Below are positions 37,872 to 51,299 of a stretch of 64,000 bases of DNA, one piece after another. Position 1 is the first letter of the stretch. Each line of letters starts with the position of its first letter. Below the pieces are notes generated by a model. The model was given only the letters and a program-made list of their open reading frames with translations. It did no database searches and was not told the DNA's origin. The position numbers were made by a program, and so were the translations under genes. Source of the DNA: Dromaius novaehollandiae (taxonomy: Eukaryota; Chordata; Aves; Casuariiformes; Dromaiidae); contig NC_088099.1 in the NCBI RefSeq assembly GCF_036370855.1, positions 152,105,517-152,169,516 of the forward strand. Direction: 5' to 3'.

Positions 37872-40800
37872 AGAAGCTCTTCTTAGGGTACTTATAAAAC
37901 TGGTGTATCCCACTGGCTGAATAAGCACGAAGTGAGTTGGCATTGCAGATTTTGAGATTTTGATATGAAATCTCAGAAGAAAACAGAAATAACACTGGAT
38001 GTTCCTCATATTGTGCATTACCTAAGGTATCATGATGTTGATCAGTGGTATGCAAAAGAAAGCACTCTTATTCCAAGAAGTGACAGTTTTAAATGTGCTT
38101 AGTTAAACAAAGGCAGAGAGGAAGAGGAAAAAAAATTACTTGAATTTGCAAAATATCTCAGTAGAAGCATTCAGAAAAGAATCTAGATCTATTGGACCTA
38201 GCTGCTGCCTTGTAGTCCATTCAGAATTCTTTCAGCTCCATTATGTTATTCCAGTGGCTTTTTCCAGATAATTGTATCCCATATTTCCCAATAAAGTATG
38301 CTATAAAACTATTTGATTCTCTCTGTGAAAATACTTATTACACATTGGAATTTAACATTTAATATTTTTAAAATACAATGTAAATTTATTCTGAATATTG
38401 TAAAACATGGTGAATAAAAATAATAAAACGAAAAGAACATAATTGATACTATATTCCCATATCTCCAACTTCAATTTTGTGCTTATGTACAATTTTCTTC
38501 CCTCAAAAATCTTCCTGTCAAGATATCAGAGCTTAGCAAAAACCTGTTTAGAAAGCACCAAATTTCTGAAAGGCTCCAGAGTTAAGTAGTGCTCCATATG
38601 CTCTTATGGGCAGGAAAATGGTATTTCTCTTTCTAATTTTTCATTACAGACAGGTTATATAAATTTGTTACATAGCTAAAGACATGTTTGAAATACCATA
38701 CCTGCATGAACAAATTTGTCTCACAGCACCTGTACTGTCCCTTTCTAGATCTATTTAAATTCAATTAGGAGATAGAGATTAAAATATTAAATTATAAAGT
38801 CATTAAAGGTATGGAATTTTCTTCTTGACTGAGATTTTAAGCAGTGGCCTCACTAGTGTCTAATTAGCATCAGCTCACCAAGCTTAGCTTAATTAATAAC
38901 ATAGCAAAGGTATTTTGAAATGGAAAGAAAATGATTGTAGGCAGAATCATGCAGACTGCTGAGTGCAGGGGAAAAGCATACTTTCAGCAAAATCTCCAGA
39001 CCTCAAGACTACTGCGAAAAATCTCCTAAAAAGTTTGTGTCTCATCAGCTGTTCATAAGAATTGCACATTTTCCAATAAACTACAGCTTTAACTGGAAAT
39101 AGTGTATTTGTTCATAAATTTAACAAACTTGAAAATGTTTCATCCTATTCAAGTTACTTTTTTTAAATGTAAATAATTAGTAACTTCAAATATTTTTTCT
39201 TGCAAGAGTGAACAGATTTTACAACCTTCTCATCACAATTGATCCCAAAGTATTTCCAAAACATTGAAAAAAATAGAATATATATTAAATATATTTTTCT
39301 TTGGAAAATACAAATATGGTGGCCTTTATGGCAACAAGGAAAACTGGTTTTATCAATACAGTTCAGGAAGTTTCTCATAACAATTATGGTGCTCTGCATT
39401 ATTTATAAGGCCATCATGATTAAATAGTTCTGGGCAATATGGTCATTCCAGAAACATTTGATTTAGCAAGACTGCTGTAAGCCTAAATCTATCAAAAGTA
39501 GATATTATACGTGTATACTACCTTCAGGGACTATTATAGAGTTCTAGTGATGCTGTGGGAGGTTAGATCAAACTTCACTGTTCTTCAAACTGTATAGCAC
39601 AGTAAATATGTAACCATTCACCACAGCAGAGTTTCGTCAATGCCTAGGACGACTCTGACTTCTCATATATCCTAAGAGAAGTATTTTTGACATTGAATGT
39701 GTTATGCATAATAAAGTATTATATCTGTAAATATATATGCTGATTCAAGCTCAGCTTTTGAAAAAAATCTCATAATTGAACTTCTGATAACAGGATATAA
39801 CTAAATTCGGTTGGCTCTGATATCAGTTGTGTAGCTAGCTACACTCATTACTAGCATTTCTTTTTCCTTCTTATAATGCTGACCCTTATAACATACATAT
39901 ATTTTACTTATATATATGCAAAGAACAAGTTTCAATTAAATATTAAGGTTACTTACTTAAGCATTCATAACTTAGGACATTTAAACATTTTCCCTGTGAT
40001 GATAGGTGCATCTGCTAAGTATACATATATATTTTTGCACTTAAACTTTGGTTGTGTAACTGAACCCTAAGTTTTATAGTTCCTGAAATCTGAGTTTTTA
40101 ATTGAGTAGCCTTTATGTTCTAAAACAAACAGTTGGTTCTTGATCTCTCTTTTCTCATTTTTTTCTGTTCTTTTTAAAATTGGGAATTGCAAAAGGAAAA
40201 AGAGTGACTTTCCTGCTATACGAATCAGAGGTACAAAGCAACTAAAACAGTTGTTACAATAGTTGTAAAATACGCTCCTTGTTAATTTAAGATGCACCAG
40301 TTAGGTAGCACTGATGAGTAAGGATGGGCTTCTATATCTAGTCTAAATTTTCTGTAAAGCTAAATGTCAAAACCCACTATGAGATCTGTCCCCATCATAC
40401 TCTCTTTTGTTCACAGTTTTAAAGACCTGGCCAGGATTTTATATTTTATGGACTTATCACAATTAGGAGTGAATTTGTAAATCTGCCATGGAATTGTGTT
40501 GATGTAGAATCAAGCCCTATAGCTCCCCCTAAGACATTATAACTGCATTTTTTCAAAGTTGGTTTAGAAAGAACAATGTTGTCTACTGAATGTTTTATTT
40601 CTACAATGGTTTCTATTTACATATTAAACTCTAGTATAGTAAGAGCAGTATTAAATTTAGCAGTTTATATCTTCTTATCAAAAATAAATTTTAACATTTT
40701 CCCATTCTGAGTACAGTAAAACTCTCTGCATTATGGTTGGGCATTTTAGGAGGTAAATAACTAAAGGTTTTCTGTTTAACCCCAGAGGTCAATTATGTAA

Positions 40801-41623
40801 ATTCTCTTTTCCTGACTGAGACACCTTAGTGATTCTACTATTTCTTTTCGGAATGAATAATGACACATACAGATTAAACTCCATAACATTTTTTGTGGAG
40901 ATATCCCACTAGATGTATAATATACATGAAAAAAGGGAAAGCAAATTATTAATCTACTGCTTGTGAAGCAATCTGAATATTCTGAAGTTGTTACACTCAA
41001 AACAGATGAAAAAGTTAATAGGACTACCACCCCAGTTCAAAATGCCTGGAGGCATCTGCTTACTTAATTGTAAGATTTCATTATATAAGACAAAAGAGCT
41101 GTACCTTGCTATGATACATTTTAAATGTTGGGGGGTTTTCTTCCTTTTCTTTTTAACCTTTGGTCCCAGGATAATGATTTTTCAGTTGAGGAGAAGGCTT
41201 ATGTGTAAATAGGTTCTTCCTTTAGGAAAATAAGAAATGACTAATAAACAAGCTTGGCATTTTCAAAGGCAATTAGTACAGCTTGAAATTAGATATGTAA
41301 ATTAGCAATGCTCCAATAAATTGATGGTTGGTGCACAGATTTCCTCTTTAGAAACACAAGAACCACAGGCCAGGCCACAAAAAGAACAAATTCATACTCC
41401 CATTTTACTTTTGTACTAGCATAGAGATTTTAGCATTCTACTCATGGTAAATGACAGAGTTTATTATGATAATTTGAAGGTGTTTCTTGTTTACGACGTA
41501 CTAGCCATATTCTAGCACAATAAATGTCAAGGTCAAAGATGTTTATTAGTCTCTATACAACTTTTACTGAGCCAAGGAGTACTCCCAAATTGCTATCACA
41601 CTATAATGCTGGTAATTATATAC

Positions 41624-41644
41624 ATTATTATTATTATTATTATT
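41624..41644. repeat. ATT microsatellite
   Basis: About seven perfect ATT units. Confidence 0.9.
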
Positions 41645-42038
41645 GACATATCTAAAAATTACAATTTTTAGACAAGTCATAACTGGTTTAAGAATAATAA
41701 CATCTCTAAACAGGAGAGAAAGAAAACTCAGGGACCCTTGCTGTTGCATTCTGATAGCAAAGAGCTGGGGTGATGAGGTCACATGTCTGATTCCACATGT
41801 GTAGTAGTGGGTCAGAATATAGGAACTTTTATACAAGACTACTACTGAAAATGAGAGGTAGCGAAAAGTGTGTTTCCTCCTCCATCCCTAGAACTTAAAA
41901 TAGCATCACAAAGATTACATTCTCAACAAAGTTATAAAACTGTTAACTGGGCAACTTTGACCTGTATCATTTTAGTCTGAAAGCAACACCTAAATTTTGT
42001 ATTAATTGGTTCGTTTTAGCAAGGAACTACTAACGATC

Positions 42039-42074
42039 ATTAGATACACTACATGAATTAGATACAATACATGA
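42039..42074. repeat. 18-bp tandem duplication
   Basis: ATTAGATACACTACATGA at 42039-42056 is followed directly by ATTAGATACAATACATGA at 42057-42074; a single C/A difference separates the units. Confidence 0.9.
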
Positions 42075-42629
42075 ATAACTAGAAGGCTTCTTTGGTGGAA
42101 AGAAGGGACAGCTGTTTTGCTGGAACATGGAGAGGGACAAAAAACTTTGTGGCAAACATGCTTACAACAACTGGAGAATTTAAATAACTGTAAATAAGCA
42201 TTGATATATTTTCAAGTGTTCAGCCAAGATACTTCAGCATTTTCTGGAAAAATTACTTAAGTATAGTTTAAAATAATTTCATTCATAGCAGTTACTCTGA
42301 AAGTTCTATTATGATCGTATAATCTAGTCTTATGCATAACATAGGCCAAAAATTCACATCAAGTAGTTTCTTCATCATATGTATTCCAGAAGAACATTCC
42401 ATACACTCGGAAAGGCTTAAAGCTCGTAAGAGCTAGAAAACGCACCAAGTTTTCAGAGCTGTTCAACAGATAATGGCTTAGTCTTCAAACTTGTAGTATT
42501 TGTCCAGCCTTAATACATACATTATTTTTCATTAGAAATTAAAAAAAAAAAAAAAACCTGAGCATCGCATTTCAGAATTATCAGAGAAATTCAGGACTAC
42601 TTTAATCTATGTTCATTTGTTTCAGCTAT

Positions 42630-43651
42630 TGTCGCGGCCCGAAAGGAGTCGTTCAGGACGACCTCCCTCCCCTTGGGACCAACGACCAAGTTCGTGATGC
42701 CCTTGGACTGAATTAAGGTGAAACGACACCAGCCAACCAGTTTTAGGATTTATTAATACAAAGATAAGGCATGTGGTCAAATAGGATAACCAACTAGCTA
42801 GAGAAGTCCCGTGCCACACGTTTCAAACAGGTTCAACAAAGGAGAGGGAAAAAGAGAGGAGAGAGAGAGAAGATATCACCACCCGTGGATCCAGCAGTGT
42901 CCCGTTGGTCCTCTTCCTTTGGGAGTCTCAGCGGTGGGGGGGGGCTCCCATCTGGTGGTAGGTGGGTCCTCTTCACATGGCTCGAGTTGGGTACCTCCAA
43001 AGAGGGACCCTGAACAAAGAGATCCCTGGGCAATTATAGCTTTTTTCAAATAAAGTTTCCCACCCCCACGTGGTAGTTCAGACCAATAATAATTTTCTGG
43101 GTCTGGGGTCTCCTGCTCCTTATTGGATCTCATCGTTGTTCCTAGGCAGGCTGTTTCTTTTCTCCCTTATCTTTTCTGTTTCAGTTTCTGCCGACAGGTG
43201 TGTCTTCCTTCCTCGGGTCCCACCATCATCTCTCAAGGTCTTGACAAAGAGGTGGTAACTCCAGCAATTAGCACTGTTTCAGATGCAAATTGCTGGTAAC
43301 TCCCTTATCTTTCCCCGCCTGCACCAGCTCTGGGGCCCTTTCTCACTGAACTAGGGAGTGCGGCCTAAGGCTTCAGCAAATTTAGCCACTCATGCCAAGC
43401 AGGTTTTATAGAAGTTGTGCTAAAAACGGACAATAATTTACAGTCCAGATCCCAAAGTCTCTGCCTGATCATGGTCTGGTTCAGTGCAGGCTCGGTGTGT
43501 CCCAGGTGGTCACAGGGAGATCATTTCGGGGGTCACAGCAGCCCAGTCCTGTTTCCACCAGGGACAGATGGCTTGTTTGGGGTTATGGCCTGCCTGCACC
43601 CCATGCACCAAGAAATGTTTAAGGCAAAAAATTCATTCATCTGTCCACCAC
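42630..43651 (-). mobile_element. Solo LTR of the same retrovirus family (LTR2)
   Basis: On the minus strand the element runs from TGTGGTGGACAGATGA at 43651 to a terminal GGGCCGCGACA at 42630. It matches LTR1 (13459-14640) in U3, the TATA region (minus-strand CTATAATT at 43032-43039) and a block reading GAGGACCAACGGGACACTGC against GAGGACCAACGGGACGCCGC. The polyadenylation signal AATAAA is at 42749-42754 on the minus strand. The flanks are GCTAT (42625-42629) and GCTGT (43652-43656), a 5-bp target duplication with one mismatch. A 5-bp duplication is common in class III (ERVL-like) elements. At 1022 bp it is shorter than LTR1; its U5 is longer and mostly unlike that of LTR1. No internal retroviral sequence adjoins it, so it is a solo LTR. 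Confidence 0.85.
42749..42754 (-). terminator. LTR2 polyadenylation signal
   Basis: TTTATT on the plus strand, AATAAA on the minus strand, about 120 bp before the LTR2 3' end. This corresponds to the signal at 14544-14549 in LTR1. Confidence 0.5.
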
Positions 43652-43884
43652 AGCTGTCATGAGTGAGTTTCTCCTAATATTAATAAGAAAAAGTGGCTAT
43701 ACTGTTAAAGGCATCTAGCACAAAGGAGAAGGCTTTTGTCTCCTCTGGAAATGAGTGACACTCTTTCTAAAACACTATTATTTTCCTTTGAAGATTTTTC
43801 TTCATTCAGTGCTTCTAGTGTAATGTGAAGGCAGAGTAACATATACTGCAGTGGGGTTTTTGGTAGCATGACACCAAGGTCAGG

Positions 43885-44445
43885 ACACTCCACGGCACCT
43901 GGAGATGTTTCAGGGCCTAAGATATGTTGGAATAGTGTTAGAGGACAGCATAGGATAGAGACCGGCAAATTTAATGCTGTCTCATGCATGTTGCCTATTG
44001 GTCGTAGGAATGAACCAAATGTCACCCCTATATCCAAGAAAGGCAAGGAAAAAGATCTGGAGAACCATGGGCTGATCAGCCTCATCTTGGTCCCTGAGAA
44101 GGTAATGGAGTAAATGATCATAGAAACCACTGCCAAACATATTAAGGACAAGAAGGTGATTGAGAATAGTCAGCATGGATTTACAAAAAAAAAATCATCC
44201 CTAATCAACCCGATAGCCTTCTATGAGCCCTCTAGAATGAGGTGACTGGCTTGGTAGGTGAGGTGAGAGCAGAAGATGCTGTTTACATTGACTTTAGTAC
44301 AGCTTTTGATGCTGTCTCCCATAACATCTTCATTGACAAACTGATGAAGTATAGGCTGGAGCTGCTCTAGTTGACCCTGCTTTGAGCAGGGAGGTTGGAC
44401 TAGAGACCTCCAGAAGTGCCTTCCAACCTCAACTATTCTATAACC
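43885..44445 (+). mobile_element. CR1 LINE with a large internal deletion
   Basis: From about 43985 the plus strand matches the start of a CR1 reverse-transcriptase region: AAATGTCACCCCTATATCCA, AGAAAGGCAAGG, CTGATCAGCCTCATCTTGGT, AAGGACAAGAAGGTGATTGA and CAGCATGGATTTAC. It then continues to ACATTGACTTTAGTACAGCT, CTCCCATAACATCTTCATTG and GATGAAGTATAGGCTGGA at 44344-44361. Directly after that the sequence jumps to the CR1 3' end (TTGACCCTGCTTTGAGCAGG, GAGGTTGGACTAGAGACCTC, CTTCCAACCTCAACTATTCT). About a kilobase that normally lies between is missing. In-frame stops and an A run at 44187-44195 show the copy is dead. The left boundary is uncertain. Confidence 0.8.
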
Positions 44446-46230
44446 ATTCCCATAAATACACCAAAGTTTCACGGAAACCAGGTGTTTCACTCCAAAAGAG
44501 ATACGGGAGTGAATTAAAATTAATAGAGAGAGGAATTTAAAGCAGCAGGACCTATCTAATAGACAGCAGAGAAGCTCAGAAATTTGCCGGTGTAGACTTC
44601 CACAATATTATCCTGGTATATATGTTATTAAACAATATTCTGATACATGGACTTTGTTTTGTTTTGTTTTGTTTTAAGACAAGAACATAAATCTGTAAAA
44701 AATATGTTCTTAGAGATTATCATAAGAAATTGTCCTGAGTTATATATAGATTATCATGACAAAATCAGGATAAAAAATAGTCATTTTTACAATGATGTTA
44801 CGATTCATAGACAAAATTGGAAAGCTACTACAAACTGAAAAGATTATGCTGTGGATTACAAATTTAAATTAAAAATACAGAAATGTCAATACTGTACTGT
44901 TTCTGGTGCAGCTGTAGAAGACTAGAACAAAAGGAACAAAAGGAATTCCTGGAGGAATTCCTCTCCTTAGAAGTACATGAATACATGAACATGTAGCTTC
45001 CTCTTTAGGTGATGCCACTGATAATTTCAGAGTAGTAGCTGGTATTGAAATCTTTTCAGATTAAGTAGGTTTATCTTAATCCTAGTTTTTATGTGATCTT
45101 ATTTTTTTAGATTAAGTAGCTAGTATTTAAAACTTTGCTACTTAAATTCCCTACACAGTTAGCTCACTTGCTTAGATACCTCACTGTAAATTGACAAAAA
45201 ATACAAGAATTCTCTAACAAATGCTGCTGTATGCAGGGTAAGCCCCAAATAAATTCAAGATCCTGAAGTCTTCAAAGTGTAACTTCAAAATATACTTTCC
45301 TTGTCTTATCTCATCAGCAGGGTCTGACACTCTACCTGCATTCCAAGATATCTGGGGAATTTCTGCACCAAATTCTGTGCATTTCTTCCTCCAGAATATC
45401 CTATTAATTAAAAAAAAAATCACCTAAATCTGGGAGTTCTTGTTCTCCAAAATGACTGGAATTTGATCTCGTGTCTCCACATCATAGTATATGGCCATAG
45501 TTATCAAGGTTTTTCTCCCAATTTTTTTGCATATGCCACTTTGGCACATAATTCCAAGACATACAAGCCGATGTAACCAGAGAGATAGGAGGATAGAAAT
45601 CCCATGCTAGAAATCCCCTAATACGGCTCCCAGAATGTTGAAACACAAGAAGCCCAGAAGACGATAGTGATCAGCAAAGCTGAGCCTACTGATCTGGCAA
45701 TATTTTTAAATAATGAAAGCAAAAGATGGACAACAGCAGATGAGCTGTTTTACCTGCAAATATGTTCAGTCCTAATAACTTATTGTGACTGTGAAATGTC
45801 AGTGTTGAGCTTTGCTTCAAAAACAACTGAAATTCCTGCAATCAAACTACTTATACGTTAACCACATATGCTAAACACACAAACAAGTTACACGCTTAGC
45901 TCTGCCACCTACTGTGTAGCTGCTGAAAATGATCCTCTATTTAATTATCACATATATTTGGCAATATGACAAAGCACAGTATCAATATTTATTTAGTGAA
46001 TGTGAGTTATTTCAGAGATACAGAAAAAAGATCCTTTTCATATTTCTGTCAATAAAGTTTTCCCCAGCATATGCTGTAGTGCTTTACTTTGAGTCTAGCC
46101 TTATGTACTTAATTGACTGGATTTTACTGCTTGAGACATTTTCCTCAGACATACAGCCTACTAACAGGAACTATTTTGGCATCAAGGTTCAATTTTCCAT
46201 TTTTTAAATGCATCTCATTGCTTCTTTTCA
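44446..46230. other. AT-rich non-coding stretch
   Basis: Nothing recognised apart from a GTTTT pentanucleotide run at 44653-44676. Open frames are short and motif-free. Confidence 0.6.
44653..44676. repeat. GTTTT pentanucleotide repeat
   Basis: Four near-perfect GTTTT units. Confidence 0.85.
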
Positions 46231-46735
46231 GAATTACAGAATAGTTGGGGCTGGGACATCTGGAGATCACCTGGTCCAGCCCCCTGCACAAACAGGGTCG
46301 CTTAGAGCAGGTTGCTCAGGGTGACGTCCAGCTGGGTTATGAATATCTCCAAGGATGGAGACTCCACAGTCTTTCTGGGCAACCTGTTCCAGTGTTCTAC
46401 CACCCTCACAGTGAAGGGTTTTTTTGTGTTCAAGTAGAATTTCTTGTGTTTCAGTTTGTGCCTGTTGCCTCTTGTCCTATCACTGGGTACCACTGGGAAG
46501 AGTCCTGTTCCTTCGTCTTCACTCCATCAGGTATTTATGTATTGGTAAGATCCTTCTTTTCTCCAAGCTGAACAGCTTCAGCTGTCAGCCTTTCCTCATA
46601 TGAGAGATACTTCAGTCCCTTAATCATCTCTGTGGCCCTTCGCTGGACTTGTTCCCATAAATTTTTGTCTGTCATATACTGGGGACCGCAGCACTGGACA
46701 CAGCACTCCAGGTGTGGCCTCACCTTTCCTTTCAT
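46231..46735 (-). mobile_element. CR1 LINE fragment, 5'-truncated
   Basis: It begins with the reversed CR1 3' end (AGAATTACAGAATAGTTGGG, CATCTGGAGATCACCTGGTC) and continues through antisense ORF2 tail (TTATGAATATCTCCAAGGAT, TTTCTGGGCAACCTGTTCCA, CTCTTGTCCTATCACTGGGT). It stops at about 46735, just after CAGCACTCCAGGTGTGGCCT. Minus-strand 46535-46744 reads KVRPHLECCVQCCGPQYMTD and LSYEERL, which are CR1 ORF2 C-terminal landmarks. About 500 bp remain. Confidence 0.92.
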
Positions 46736-49700
46736 AAGCAGCATGGAATGAACAGCAGTTCATTCCTTGCCTTCCTTGATTGATAAAAATATTCTCCATA
46801 TTTCCAACAAATAATTCACAGAGAATATTTTTCATTTTAATAATAATTGGCTTAGCTTTCAGTTCTAATCTTCAGACTGTGAGCATTAAAATCAAGCATT
46901 TACCACTTATAAATTTAACATAATAAAAGATTAACATTTGTAAGTCAATTAAGCTCTTATATCAGAAATATCATTAGGCTTAGTTAATTTAGTTAAAATC
47001 CAGGGATTAATTGGGCACATCTCATTTTCTAATGTTTTTGTTATTTTATTAGCATTTAGCTTTACTCATTCAGTGTCATAGGGGAAAAGCTTTCCTTAAC
47101 TTATAACATTTCTTGGTAACGTGTGGATATGAATCATGAGAGGCTTATGCTATTCAGAAAAAACATCTGAAGTGCTGGGGGTTTGATGCTGGTAAAGAAT
47201 CTTGTGCTGATTATGGAGAAGGGAGGGCAATTTTTGCTCAAAATATTGCAGAATAAATACAGCTTTTTTGCTGGAAATTGCTAGGTGTAAACTTATATCC
47301 TTTATGTATACCAGATAAAAAGAGGGAAATAGCAATGAAAAAGTTCCCTTCCTATTGAAAGAAACTGGTGAGCATCATGTTAGCATAGGGCAGCTGAAAA
47401 GAGGTTTTATGCCCACTCATAGTAGATCACCAGAATATCAATAGCTTCAAGGTTAAGGAAACAATCAGAAGGCCTTATCATCTTCTAATGTGAGAATACC
47501 AAGATACTGAGATTTGCACGACTGGATTATCCTCACTATTGGCACACCTTTGCACATTTCAATCTTTGCTTTGCTGCTCTGATGCACTTTACAGCTTTGA
47601 TTCCTGATTCTTTAGCTATGTTGTTTTAAATGAAAAAAGGTTGTTCCTGTGTAAACTTGAATGAAAGATTTAGGCTTAGCAGAAATAACAGCAAAAGGAC
47701 ACCATCACTGGGACAGAATAAAGGAGTGTAAAGTGTTCATACAGTCATGAACTTGTGATGATGCAAAATGGTCATTTTTTTAAAAAAAATGCAGCTATAT
47801 GTTGATGGGTTATAGAGTATTTTTGTGTGGGTGTATGTTTTCATTGGCAGTTCTAGAACTGGTTTAATGAGTTAACTACAAATTACGTGTTTTGAAATAT
47901 GATCGGAAACCTGTGAGGATGGATATGACCTGTTTATCTGCTTCTTTGTGTGATCACTTTCTCACCTGGCCACACAGAAATGTTATGGCCAGGGCTACTT
48001 GTTGTTACATATGCATTTATAGCTGAATTCCTGTCCAGGTCAAAATGAATAATGCATTCTCTCATTAACCACCTACCTGCCCAGGCCAAAGAAACAGCAT
48101 CCTGCCCAAGACATAAATTCTTGTACTATTTTCATGGAATGTTTTGAGCGTAGCAATATTTTGAGCTGTCTTCTCAAACAGACTGCTTTCTTTCATTTTG
48201 TTTGGAGATTTTTTGTTAAATTTATTTTACTTAATAGCTTGGGGGAAAAAGAGCCATTAGAGCACTAATTAGGTTAAAGCTTGTCAGGATTTCAAGCATC
48301 TTTTGAGACAAAGGCCAGATATGATTTATTCTAACAATGTGGGAGCTAAAACACATATACGAGTAAATTGCTTTAAGGGATTTTGTCTGAATAAATGTTT
48401 ATGATCTCAATAATTTAAATCACACTCCCTGACAACCAACAACTGAAAGAAGCCATCATGGCAATGACCCATAACTGGACACATCTCACTTATAATGTGT
48501 TGAAGAACCTTTCATCTCTGATTCAGAGATGTCCCCTTGAAGAACATAGCGTGTTGCAATTTGCACAGATAACGTATATTTGCATTTTAAGGCACAGTAA
48601 TATTCGTGAGGATACCACCACATCAAATATGATATTGTAAACTTAAATAAAAGTGAGCACTGTAACATTACATAATCTCCTACCTACATTTGATGAAGTA
48701 CTTTGAAGAAAAATGTCATTTTGAGATATACAGATGCAAAAGAAATATTCTGAGTGTTGAGAATTTTTCTTTACATGGTTAACCTAACACAGCTTTCACT
48801 AAATACAAAATTTAGGAGAAAACACTCCCATTAAGTTTGCTACTTGTAGACAAGATGCAGCCTTGAGAGCTTTTGAAAACCGCAGCTTTTGTCATAATAT
48901 CATATGTCTAGCAATGTTATAACTAGGTCTGTTTCTCTTTCTGTCTTATTAGCACCTGATCTGGCAGTTATGTTTGTTCCCTATCCTGATAGAAGAGCCC
49001 ATCAATCACTTTCAGCCTATTCCATCTCTTTCCTTCTTGCCTTATTCCCCTCTTGTCTTCCTCATTCTTCTTTTCCCCCTTATTATTTAATTCTTTTAAT
49101 GTCATATATGTAACTCAGTGTGCAGATTTTCATTCTCCTATTCATGCAAACTTCCAATATTTGCAAGAAGTAGACTCTCCCAACAGCTTTGGAGAATGCA
49201 ACAATTTCAAGCTTTACTTTATTCTCCAGAACCTATTGTTGGTACTCTTACAGTATTTTTTACAGTGTAAAGTCAGTCTCTACAAGACATCACCACATTT
49301 AATCATAGGGAAGAAAACTTAGAGAGTGCAGTTATTAGTGACTATTTCTCTCCTGTGCCTCTTCATTGGTATTAGTCACTGAAGTGGATTCTTCAGTTAT
49401 GAAAGTATATGATATATACATATATTAGCACTAAATAAATTAATCTGAACATTATCAGTAAAGGCAAATCCTTTTGAAACCAAATTTGAATAAATTCTCT
49501 GCCTCTAAACTGTTTGTTTTATTCTCTATCCCATTGAACAAGTTGAGAAGTCATGTCACTGTTTATAAATCAGCTATTTCACTGGGAAGTTAGATTTGCT
49601 TAAGCCTACACATCCCAAGAGTTTCAAACAGATGCTTGTGATTGAGATTATGAGACCTAGCTATTGCTACCAACAGCAGTATTTAGATTGACTGAAAAGA

Positions 49701-51299
49701 TAGGGAAATTGATATATTATATGAAAAATATGGACAAGCAAAACCATCATTTATAGGATGATCCTTATTTTCTGAAACTGTATTGCAAGTTATTGAAACA
49801 GATTCTCAGTTACTTTAGTTCCAGTAACAGCGAAGCCTAGAAAAGGATGAGGCAAAGCAGATAGGATGAGGATGAAGAGTGGGGACTGAGAGTTACAAGA
49901 AGTTTGTGTTTGAAACAGTAAGTGGTGGCAGAGGCAGAAGACAGAGTCAAAGATGAAGACAAGAGAAAGACAAAGATTAATCTACAAAGATTTACTTATT
50001 TAACCGTTAAATCAGTCCGATTTGCATTTGATTTAATTAAACTGATGCAAATTCTTTCATGGATCTACATTTTGGAACTGAAAAGTTATGTTTTTTAAGT
50101 TAAATTATGCTCTAAATCACTGTGCTAATTTATATAAGCTTAGTTAAAACACAAATAGGAGGTTTGCTTCAATTCTGTTAAATCGGCTTAAAATCGCATC
50201 ACTATCAAACTTCTGCAGCTTTCAGGAAAGGTCTTGTATAGAGAGGTTCTTCATTTCTTCTCTTGCCTGTTCACTCTTGGTTCATTTAACGAAACACAAA
50301 GTTGCTTTTGTTTATGCTTTGTGTACAATAACTGACCACCGTCAAAATATCAAAGGTAGATAACCAAGAGCCCAGTTTATAGTACTAGAGAAAAATAAAA
50401 TAAAATAAATAAAAAAAAACAAGACTGAGGATCATTTAAAAACCAATGATGGTGAAATGCTGTCCCCACTAAAATCAGTGGAAAACCCTTGCCAACTGAC
50501 TTGCAAGAATTTACTTGGAGACAATATAAAAGAAATGCAAGGAGAAGATCTGTGTCAGAACAGCTTTACATGAATTAGGTTGGCCAAATGCCTCACAGTC
50601 TTTTATCAAAACAAGAATTTATAAATCCTTTTGTTTATACTCTGCAGAAAACAAAACTGCTTTTTTGCAATCAGCTACTTAACATCTCTTTGCAGATTAG
50701 TAGAGTATTTCGGGAGGCTAATGTAAGAGTGCTACTTAAGCATAAATACATGTGTTACAGCATAAGATGTACAAGAATTCAGTCTGATTTTGCAAGTTAG
50801 TTAACAAATTCTTTGTTAGACTGAAGCAGATGTTTCTCCCTGTGCACTGAATTTAAACTCTGTCTTCAGGAAATAAACTAGATCACCCACTTCATTAATA
50901 GAGTATTTAGCTTACAAGCTTTTGTTATATGATCATCACTATGTACAGTCCTTTCTCTCTTGAACAATTACCAAAAAGGAAAAGATATCAGGAATCTTTC
51001 GGCTACTCTGATATTCCAATAATTATGCAATACCTTTAAATCGGATCTTTATCAACCAGCTGGCAGGATTTTTTTTTTTTTTTTTTTTAAGAAGTCATGA
51101 CATAACCAACCCTCACTGACAGAAGATTATTCCTTCCCCTTTAGTAGCCATTTGGCTTCCAGATTTCTGTTTTCACCTTTTGGAATTTTTCGACAGCAAA
51201 AAACATCTCAACACATCCTATGACAGTCTTATGCAGCATTGCTATCTAAAACCAGCCTGAAACTGATTCTACTATGATGAATACTTTCAAATTAACCAT
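46736..51299. other. AT-rich non-coding stretch
   Basis: No recognised gene or repeat family. A T run lies at 51069-51088. Open frames are under 90 codons and without motif. Confidence 0.6.
51069..51088. repeat. Poly-T tract
   Basis: Twenty consecutive T about 200 bp left of the GT-rich array. Confidence 0.85.

Larger units (their letters stand above)
37658..42629. other. AT-rich non-coding stretch
   Basis: No recognised gene. It contains a C run at 37858-37871, an ATT run at 41624-41644, an 18-bp tandem duplication with one mismatch at 42039-42074 and an A run at 42541-42556. Open frames reach 114 codons (37711-38055, minus) but cross the C run and have no motif. Confidence 0.55.

Noticed and set aside
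13459..43651. The two related LTRs as the two ends of one provirus
   Set aside because: They are in opposite orientation, 28 kb apart, have different subfamily structure, and no retroviral genes lie between them.
44641..44838. Open frame starting MDFVLFCFVLRQE, signal-peptide-like
   Set aside because: The hydrophobic start is produced by the GTTTT pentanucleotide run; nothing downstream resembles a protein family.
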